Shown one piece after another: positions 58,040 through 64,000 of a DNA stretch of 64,000 bases. Positions within the stretch are counted from its first letter, which is position 1. Every line of letters starts with the position of its first letter. This DNA is from Butyricicoccus pullicaecorum DSM 23266 (GTDB taxonomy: Bacteria > Bacillota > Clostridia > Oscillospirales > Butyricicoccaceae). The translations under genes and the position numbers were made by a program. The stretch spans positions 195,261 to 259,260 of the forward strand of contig NZ_FUXW01000003.1 in assembly GCF_900167005.1 (NCBI RefSeq), read 5' to 3'. Below the pieces are notes generated by a model that saw only the letters and a list, made by a program, of their open reading frames with translations, had not been told where the DNA came from and made no database searches.

Positions 58040-59488
58040 ATGTCTGAAAAAAACACGATGACGCGCAACGCCATGCTGTTTTTGCCCGCCAAGCTCGCCG
58101 AGGGCGTGCTGCTCATGGCGATGTCGTCGCTCTACTCGCACATCCTGACCAAATCGGCGGTTGGTCTGTTCAACGCGACCAACATGATGGTCAACTTCAC
58201 CTTCCTGCTCATCGCGGCGTGGATGTCCAACTCCAACACCCGCTATGTGGCCGAAGAGTACAAGAAAGACCGGGCTGCCCGCCTGTTCTCGACCATCGCC
58301 CCCATCTATGTCCTGCTGTGTGCGGTGACCGGTGCGGTCTGTATCGGTATCTACCTGTTTACACGTGAGACCTATTATCTGCTCGGCGCGGTCATGTTCT
58401 GTACCTACTCGGCGTTTACGGTGCTCAACAACACGATGGTACAGCTGTCCATCATCCGTCCGGCCATCATCCTGAGTCTGACTTCGGCTTCACTCAAGCT
58501 GCTGCTCGCCATCCTGTTTGTCGGCGGCAAGTCGGGCTTTGACTCCCCGACACCGGCACTTCTGGCAAACATTCTGGCCGACGGCATTGGCTCCATCGGT
58601 GCGGTCATTGCGCTGGGTATGCCCCACGTTGTCCGTCTGCGCCGATTCTCGCAGGAAATGCTCAAAAAGCTGCTGGCGTTTGGTGTACCGCTCATGGGTG
58701 TTGCACTGTGCACCGCACTTCTGAACCTGATCGACCGTTTTCTGGTTCTTGGTATCTATGGCGACGAGGTATTCGCGGTCTACTCGAGCAACGTGTCCAT
58801 TCCGTCGTCCATCTTCAACATGCTGTCGGTCGGCGTACTGCGCGGTGTCTATCCCGCTGTACTGCGCGCATGGCGCGAGTCCGGACGAGACGAAGCCCGC
58901 GGACTGCTCAACGCCGGTGTGCGTCTGTACATGCTGGTCGCCTTCCCGGCCGCCTTCGGTCTGACCGCGGTTGCGCTGCCGTTTACCCGTGTGTTCTTCG
59001 CCTCAGGCTATGATGCCGGTGCACCGGCCATCGGCCTGATGAGCTTTACTATGGTCTTTATGGGTCTGACCGAGTACGCAAACAAGGGCTTCGAGCTCGA
59101 GCAGAACACCCGACCGGTTATCTTAAACAGTGCGCTCGCCACCATCATCAAGATCGTGTCCAGCGTCGTCCTCATCCGTGCCATGGGCTTTATGGGCGGT
59201 GCGGTCGGTTCGGTCATCGCACTCGCGTCCTACTTCCTCATCACGTCCATCCGCGTGCGCCGCTACTTCATGTGGCATGTGTCCATAAAGTCCTTCCTGC
59301 GCATCTTTATTTCGGCTGCCCTGTGCGGTGTGGTTGCATTCGCCTGCACCCTGCTGCCGATGGGCAACCTGTTCCGTCTGATCATCGCCATTGCAGCCGG
59401 TGGTCTGACCTATCTCGTCTGCATCGTCCTGTCAGGCGAGGCACGCGAGGAAATGACAATGCTCGTCAAAAAGCTGCATCGTTCGTGA
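58040..59488 (+). CDS. Polysaccharide/lipid flippase (MOP superfamily, Wzx/MurJ-like)
   Basis: A 482-residue protein with about 14 membrane helices. The N-terminal NAMLFLPAKLAEGVLLMAMSSLYSHIL and the internal VPLMGVALCTALLNLIDRFLVLGIYGDE pattern fit the MOP flippase family; MurJ, Wzx and stage V-type proteins share it. An anchor role for wall polymers or lipid-linked precursors is likely, given the GT4-CsaB fusion encoded divergently. Substrate not evident. Confidence 0.88.
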   Translation: MSEKNTMTRNAMLFLPAKLAEGVLLMAMSSLYSHILTKSAVGLFNATNMMVNFTFLLIAAWMSNSNTRYVAEEYKKDRAARLFSTIAPIYVLLCAVTGAVCIGIYLFTRETYYLLGAVMFCTYSAFTVLNNTMVQLSIIRPAIILSLTSASLKLLLAILFVGGKSGFDSPTPALLANILADGIGSIGAVIALGMPHVVRLRRFSQEMLKKLLAFGVPLMGVALCTALLNLIDRFLVLGIYGDEVFAVYSSNVSIPSSIFNMLSVGVLRGVYPAVLRAWRESGRDEARGLLNAGVRLYMLVAFPAAFGLTAVALPFTRVFFASGYDAGAPAIGLMSFTMVFMGLTEYANKGFELEQNTRPVILNSALATIIKIVSSVVLIRAMGFMGGAVGSVIALASYFLITSIRVRRYFMWHVSIKSFLRIFISAALCGVVAFACTLLPMGNLFRLIIAIAAGGLTYLVCIVLSGEAREEMTMLVKKLHRS

Positions 59489-59497
59489 GATTTCGTC

Positions 59498-59526
59498 TTG
59501 AAAAGTTCGCACCGAAATGGTATGAT
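59498..59526 (+). promoter_or_regulatory. Promoter of xpt
   Basis: TTGAAA (59498-59503), 17-base spacer, TATGAT (59521-59526). The leader of about 60 nt is too short for the purine riboswitch usually found before xpt. Confidence 0.78.
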
Positions 59527-59592
59527 AGGTATTAACCTAATTTCTTACTTTGACAAATTTCAAACACATACAATTTCCGGGGGTAATGATTG

Positions 59593-60180
59593 ATGCAGTT
59601 ATTGGAAAATGCCATTTTGGAACGCGGCCGCGTCAAGGACGGCGATGTGCTCAAGGTCGACGCTTTCCTCAATCATCAGATGGACGTTTCGCTGATCAAT
59701 GAACTGGGCAAGGAGTTCTTCCGCCGCTTCGGTGACCGTGGCGTCACCAAAATCCTGACCATCGAGGCTTCCGGCATCGGAATCGCATGCATCACCGCGC
59801 AGCATTTTGGTGTTCCGGTGGTATTCGCCAAGAAAACACAGTCGCGCAACATCGACGGTGAAGTCCTGACCTCGCAGGTCACCTCCTTCACCCATCAGCG
59901 CAACTACGACATCATCGTTTCCGCCCGCTTCCTCAGCCCGGACGATCGCGTTCTGCTCATCGATGACTTCCTCGCCAAGGGCAGCGCGATGCTGGGTCTG
60001 ATCTCGCTCGTGCGCCAGTCGGGTGCAACCATCGTCGGCGCTGGCATCTGCATCGAAAAGGGCTTCGATGTCGGCGGCAAGGCCATTCGCGATCTCGGCA
60101 TCGACGTGCAGTCGCTCGCTGTCATCAAGGAAATGCGCGACGGCCACATCGTCTTCGATCACGATACCGCCGCAGACTGA
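59593..60180 (+). CDS. xpt: Xanthine phosphoribosyltransferase
   Basis: A 195-residue salvage enzyme converting xanthine and PRPP to XMP. LLENAILERGRVKDGDVLKVDAFLNHQMDV, ILTIEASGIGIA, VVFAKKTQSRNID, the PRPP-binding RVLLIDDFLAKGSAMLGLI and IEKGFDVGGKAIRDLG are all Xpt. ATG 59593 follows a GGGGG-rich site; TTG 59590 is rejected. Single gene. In many Firmicutes it is under a G-box riboswitch, which is missing here. Confidence 0.95.
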   Translation: MQLLENAILERGRVKDGDVLKVDAFLNHQMDVSLINELGKEFFRRFGDRGVTKILTIEASGIGIACITAQHFGVPVVFAKKTQSRNIDGEVLTSQVTSFTHQRNYDIIVSARFLSPDDRVLLIDDFLAKGSAMLGLISLVRQSGATIVGAGICIEKGFDVGGKAIRDLGIDVQSLAVIKEMRDGHIVFDHDTAAD

Positions 60181-60195
60181 TCTTCTCAGATCTCC

Positions 60196-60225
60196 AAGGG
60201 GTTTCCGGTTTGGAAGCCCCTTTTT
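60196..60225 (+). terminator. Terminator of xpt
   Basis: Stem AAGGGGTTTCC / GGAAGCCCCTT with a TTTTT tail. Confidence 0.88.
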
Positions 60226-60332
60226 GTGCGTATTTTTTTGCCTTTGGGCTTGATAACACGGGCATTTGTCTATATAATAAGAAAGTAACATTTTTTGAAA
60301 ATCATAAATCCAGATAGAGAGGCGTAAACACT

Positions 60333-61655
60333 ATGGAGTTTATCAGCACCCCCAAGCAGTATATCGACGCGGTCGAGGATGCTGCCGCTTCGGTCGGCAA
60401 GTCTGTCTCCTTCCGCGGCACCGTGCACCGCGTGCGCGATATGTCCGATTTTGCCTTTGTCGTTGTCCGCGTCAACCGCGGCCTGATTCAGTGCATGTTC
60501 TCGGGCGAGATCGATGGCATGACCAAGGCCGACATCAAGGACGGCATGGTCGTCGAGGTTTCGGGCAACGTGCGCGAAGAGCCCCGTGCAGAGCACGGTT
60601 TTGAGGTCGTTCTGACTTCGGTTCGCATTCTGTCCCGTCCTGCTGAGCAGATCCCGGTTCCGCTGGGCAAGAAGTACCTGGGCATGACCCTGGACGCCGA
60701 GCTGCCGCTCCGTCCCATCACCCTGCGTCATCCCCGCAAGCAGGCAATCTTCCGCATTCAGGCTGCCATCGCAGACGGCTTTGCAGAATACATGATCAGC
60801 CAGGGCTTCACCCACATCCACACCCCCAAGATCGTTTCTGCCGGTGCTGAGGGCGGTGCGAACATCTTCAAGCTCGACTACTTCGGTCAGCAGGCTTACC
60901 TCGCACAGTCCCCGCAGTTCTACAAGCAGTACACCGCTGGTATCTTCGGCCGCGTCTTCGAGATCGGCAACGTATACCGCGCTGAGCGTCACAACACCTC
61001 CCGTCACTTAAACGAGTACATCGGTCTGGACTTCGAGATGGCTTACATCGATTCCATGTACGACGTTATGGAGATGGAGACCGGTATGCTCAAGTACGTC
61101 ATCGAGTACGTACAGAAGCACTGCAAGGAAGAGCTCGAGATGCTGGGCTCCAAGCTGCCGGTCATCGACAAGATCCCGACCGTCACCTTCACCGAGGCTA
61201 AGGAGATCATGCTCGAAAAGTTCGGTCATAAGTCCAAGAACCGCTATGACCTCAACCCCGACGAGGAAGTTATGATGTGCCAGTGGGCAGAAGAGACCTA
61301 CGGCTCTGAGTTCGTCTTCGTCACTCACTTCCCCTCTGCAAAGCGCCCGTTCTACGCAATGGACGATGCAGAGAATCCCAAGTTTGCTCTGTCGTTCGAC
61401 CTGCTGTTCCGCGGTCTGGAAATCACTACCGGCGGTCAGCGTATCCACGACTACCACGAGCAGGTCAAGAAGCTCGAGGATCGCAAGATGGACGTCTCGC
61501 TCTTTGAATCCTTCCTGATCATGCACAAGTACGGCATGCCGCCGCACGGCGGTCTGGGTATCGGTCTCGAGCGTCTGACCATGCAGCTGCTCGGCCAGAA
61601 GAATATCCGCGAGGCTTCCATGTTCCCGCGCGATATGACCCGTCTGGAGCCGTAA
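60333..61655 (+). CDS. aspS: Aspartyl-tRNA synthetase, archaeal/non-discriminating type
   Basis: A 440-residue class IIb synthetase. An N-terminal OB anticodon-binding domain (about 1-105: VSFRGTVHRVRDMSDFAFVVVRVNRGLIQCM) precedes the catalytic domain with FTHIHTPKIVSAGAEGGANIF, motif 2 FEIGNVYRAERHNTSRHLNEYIGLDFEM and motif 3 GGLGIGLERLTMQLLG. It lacks the GAD insertion of bacterial AspRS (about 590 residues), so it is the archaeal-type enzyme, often non-discriminating and able to charge tRNA-Asn for later amidation. A GatCAB is not in this window. Confidence 0.93.
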   Translation: MEFISTPKQYIDAVEDAAASVGKSVSFRGTVHRVRDMSDFAFVVVRVNRGLIQCMFSGEIDGMTKADIKDGMVVEVSGNVREEPRAEHGFEVVLTSVRILSRPAEQIPVPLGKKYLGMTLDAELPLRPITLRHPRKQAIFRIQAAIADGFAEYMISQGFTHIHTPKIVSAGAEGGANIFKLDYFGQQAYLAQSPQFYKQYTAGIFGRVFEIGNVYRAERHNTSRHLNEYIGLDFEMAYIDSMYDVMEMETGMLKYVIEYVQKHCKEELEMLGSKLPVIDKIPTVTFTEAKEIMLEKFGHKSKNRYDLNPDEEVMMCQWAEETYGSEFVFVTHFPSAKRPFYAMDDAENPKFALSFDLLFRGLEITTGGQRIHDYHEQVKKLEDRKMDVSLFESFLIMHKYGMPPHGGLGIGLERLTMQLLGQKNIREASMFPRDMTRLEP

Positions 61656-61675
61656 AATTTCATACACCGATTCAA

Positions 61676-61705
61676 AAATCCGCTGGGCTTCCAGCGGATT
61701 TTTTT
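61676..61705 (+). terminator. Terminator of aspS
   Basis: Stem AAATCCGCTGG / CCAGCGGATTT (11 bp), GCTT loop, long T tail. The following gap to 61831 shows no gene. Confidence 0.92.
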
Positions 61706-61831
61706 GTCACTTGTGACCACTTGTCTGCCCTTGCCCATGCACATGCGTGATACCCAAAGTTCACACAATCGACACATTTCCGGTTTCTGTAAACATCGGC
61801 CAAAATGTAGGAAAAGTCTTTTCAAATTGCA

Positions 61832-61860
61832 TTGAAACTCCAATTTTCCGGTGCTATACT
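61832..61860 (+). promoter_or_regulatory. Promoter of the SLH phosphatase gene
   Basis: TTGAAA (61832-61837), 17-base spacer, TATACT (61855-61860), about 67 bases of leader before the ATG. An inverted repeat GCGTGAAA/TTTCACGC (61872-61896) lies in the leader. Confidence 0.72.
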
Positions 61861-61933
61861 TGTCCTCGCTGGCGTGAAACACAGATTTTCACGCAATTTT
61901 AACGCAACCAAATCAGGAAAAGGGGTAATCCAA

Positions 61934-63943
61934 ATGCATAAGCACAGCAGAGTTTTTGCCGGTGTACTCGGCGCCGCACTGGTCGCCGGTTCGATCTCTC
62001 CGGCATTCGCCGCAGACTACAACGACGGCAGCGTCATCGGCAATCAGGCCGACTGGAACGCCTGGGTCGAGGAGTGGAAGACGGTCGCAACCGACTACAC
62101 CAAGGTCTCTCTGACCCCCGGTGCAGACGAAACCCAGCTGAACTTTGCCTGGTACAGCAAAGATGAGTCCGGCAAGCAGGCAACGCCTGTCGTGCACTTC
62201 GGCACCGACAAGAACGCACTGACCGCTTACACCGGCAAGGCTTCCGCAGTCGACACCAGCCTCACCGATGGCGTCGCTTACCACACCAATCAGGTGACCG
62301 TCACCGGCCTCAAGGAAAACACCACTTACTACTACACCGTCGAGAAAAACGGCGTACAGACCGAGCCTGTTGTCTACAAGACCGGCAGCTTCTCCAACGT
62401 CAAAATGCTGTATGTCGGTGACCCGCAGGTCGGCGCATCCAAGGGTCAGACTCAGGGCAGCGACGCACTGGTCGCAGATGCAGGCGCTGCAAACACCGCA
62501 GCCCGCAACGACAGCTTTGGCTGGAACCGCACGCTGGAAATCGCAACCGCACAGAACCCCGACCTGAACTTCATCATTTCGGCCGGTGACCAGGTCAACA
62601 AGACCGGTAAGGCGAAGGAAGAGGAATACGCTGGTTACCTCGATCCGGATGCACTGGCTTCCCTGCCGGTTGCAACCACCATCGGCAACCACGATTCGCT
62701 CAACGCCGACTATGACTACCACTTCAACAACCCGAACGAGACCGACAACGGTCAGACCGAGGCCGGCGGCGACTACTACTACTCTTACGGCCCGGGTCTG
62801 TTCATCGTGCTCAACACCAACAACTACAACGCTGCTGAGCATGCACAGACCATCGAGGAAGCAACCAAGGCTTACCCGGATGCTGCATGGCGCATCGTAA
62901 CCATCCATCAGGATATTTACGGCTCCGGCTACGATCATTCGGACACCGACGGTATGATCCTGCGCACCCAGCTGACCCCCATCTTTGACCAGTACGACAT
63001 CGACGTTGTTCTCCAGGGTCACGACCACACGTACAGCCGCACCAAGCTGCTCTACGGCGACGGTCAGGAGCATGACAGCTACTCCATGCCGCTCAACGAG
63101 GACGGTTCCGACTACGACTGGGATCACGCAAAGAACGTCGAGACCGGCGAACTGTACACCCTGTGGCCGGAAGACGGCGACGCAGAGGGTCAGGCTTCCA
63201 AGCAGGCATTCGTCGACGGCAACCAGTGCTACACGATCGAGGATACCACCGGCAACACGGTTGTCAATCCCGAGGGTACCCTGTACATGACCGCAAACTC
63301 GGCTTCGGGTTCCAAGTTCTACGAGCTCATCGCCACCCAGCAGGACTATGTCGCAGTCCGCAGCCAGAACTGGCTGCCCAGCTACTCGGTCATTAACCTG
63401 AGCGAGGACGCTTTCTCCATCGACACCTACCAGATCACCGAGTCCGGCAAGACCGAGAAGATCGACGAGACCTTCACCATCCGCAAGGATGACACCCAGC
63501 CCGAGACCCCGGTACAGACCAACATGACCCGCGCAGACGTTGTCACTGCACTCTACGAGGCAGCTGGCAAGCCGTCGGTTGATGCCGTCGCACACTTCTC
63601 CGATGTCGCATCCGACGCTTCCTACGCAACCTCTGTCGCATGGGCTGCACAGCAGGGCATCGTAATCGGCAACGGTGACGGTACCTTCAAGCCTGAGGCT
63701 TCCATCACCCGCGAAGAGCTGGCCGTTCTGTTCTACCAGTACGCACAGAAGACCGGCAAGGAAGTTTCGGCTGACGCTTCCAAGCTGAGTGCATGCGCAG
63801 ACAGCGCAGCCGTTTCCACCTGGGCAAAGGACGGCGCAGCTTACGCACTGACCGCCGGTGTCCTGACCGCCAAGGACGGCGCGTTCCAGCCGACCGGTAC
63901 GGTAACCGCTGACGATCTGGCCGCAGCGCTGGCAGCACTCTAA
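61934..63943 (+). CDS. Secreted purple-acid-phosphatase-like metallophosphatase with SLH domains
   Basis: A 669-residue secreted protein. A signal peptide (KHSRVFAGVLGAALVAGSISPAFA, cleavage after AFA) leads to a fibronectin-like N-domain of purple acid phosphatases (about 50-155). The metallophosphatase domain (about 155-420) has motifs VGDPQVG, SAGDQVN, TIGNHD, IVTIHQD and LQGHDHTYSR with metal ligands. Two SLH-type repeats follow at about 535-669 (FSDVASDASYATSVAWAAQQGIVIGNGDGTFKPEASITREEL). It would release phosphate from organic esters outside the cell. SLH domains bind pyruvylated wall polymer, the product expected of the CsaB fusion at 55387. GGAAAAGGGG precedes ATG 61934. Confidence 0.92.
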   Translation: MHKHSRVFAGVLGAALVAGSISPAFAADYNDGSVIGNQADWNAWVEEWKTVATDYTKVSLTPGADETQLNFAWYSKDESGKQATPVVHFGTDKNALTAYTGKASAVDTSLTDGVAYHTNQVTVTGLKENTTYYYTVEKNGVQTEPVVYKTGSFSNVKMLYVGDPQVGASKGQTQGSDALVADAGAANTAARNDSFGWNRTLEIATAQNPDLNFIISAGDQVNKTGKAKEEEYAGYLDPDALASLPVATTIGNHDSLNADYDYHFNNPNETDNGQTEAGGDYYYSYGPGLFIVLNTNNYNAAEHAQTIEEATKAYPDAAWRIVTIHQDIYGSGYDHSDTDGMILRTQLTPIFDQYDIDVVLQGHDHTYSRTKLLYGDGQEHDSYSMPLNEDGSDYDWDHAKNVETGELYTLWPEDGDAEGQASKQAFVDGNQCYTIEDTTGNTVVNPEGTLYMTANSASGSKFYELIATQQDYVAVRSQNWLPSYSVINLSEDAFSIDTYQITESGKTEKIDETFTIRKDDTQPETPVQTNMTRADVVTALYEAAGKPSVDAVAHFSDVASDASYATSVAWAAQQGIVIGNGDGTFKPEASITREELAVLFYQYAQKTGKEVSADASKLSACADSAAVSTWAKDGAAYALTAGVLTAKDGAFQPTGTVTADDLAAALAAL

Positions 63944-64000
63944 TCCGGTTCAAATCCCTTTTTTATCATTCTCCTTTGGCCTCCGCCCCTCGGATGGCCA

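Noticed and set aside
59489-59592. Purine (G-box) riboswitch before xpt
   Set aside because: The untranslated leader is only about 60 nt after the promoter and lacks the conserved loops.

Overview
The window looks like a chromosome segment of a gut-type, moderately GC-rich Bacillota (class Clostridia, probably Oscillospirales, possibly near Butyricicoccus/Agathobaculum). This rests on meso-diaminopimelate dehydrogenase, NfnAB, an archaeal-type AspRS, a two-gene SUF system, clostridial split AICAR formyltransferase/IMP cyclohydrolase genes and SLH/CsaB surface genes. The family-level placement is inference.

Region 1 (1-17622) is accessory DNA. It opens with the leader-proximal repeat of a CRISPR array that runs off the left edge. 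A complete type I-C operon follows on the minus strand (cas5-cas8c-cas7-cas4-cas1-cas2), with cas3 transcribed from its own promoter. The 244-base gap between cas3 and cas5 holds the most interesting object in the window. It is a plus-strand RNA gene with a near-consensus promoter and a terminator hairpin. It carries one degenerate CRISPR repeat that keeps the hairpin and the 11-nt crRNA handle, followed by a guide matching 16 of 17 bases beside a TTC PAM. That target abuts the -35 box of the cas operon promoter. This is the layout expected of a CreR-type cas-regulating RNA, in which Cascade loaded with this RNA would repress cas transcription without cutting.

Beyond cas3 come an HNH nuclease gene, a small unknown gene, a divergent XRE regulator with a palindromic operator, a DUF960 gene, an amidoligase-class II glutamine amidotransferase pair followed by a 25-codon ORF, an AT-rich frameshifted gene, a doubly broken VirD4-type coupling protein, a MobA/MobL relaxase, an excisionase-like gene and a tyrosine integrase. 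The block ends in a 3' tRNA-Arg(CCG) fragment that reads as an attachment site. No intact tRNA copy is seen to the left, so the CRISPR-Cas locus may ride on this element.

Region 2 (17700-46250) is ordinary chromosome: a Gld-like ABC system, alanine and branched-chain amino acid carriers, a family 2 glycosyltransferase, a HAD-GNAT fusion, an amidase, NfnAB, Map, Ddh, a DMT exporter, a Crp/Fnr regulator, endonuclease III, a GGDEF protein, an esterase/acyltransferase/zinc-ribbon operon, a minimal SufBC pair, thioredoxin reductase with thioredoxin, and RlmD.

Region 3 (46248-55313) is a purine operon on the minus strand (purE-purC-purF-purM-purN-IMP cyclohydrolase-AICAR formyltransferase-membrane protein-purD). 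It sits behind a roughly 260-nt structured leader with a terminator and a competing antiterminator. Region 4 (55387-64000) has a glycosyltransferase-CsaB fusion, a small zinc-ribbon membrane protein, a flippase, xpt, archaeal-type aspS and a secreted SLH-domain phosphatase that could be anchored by CsaB-modified wall polymer.
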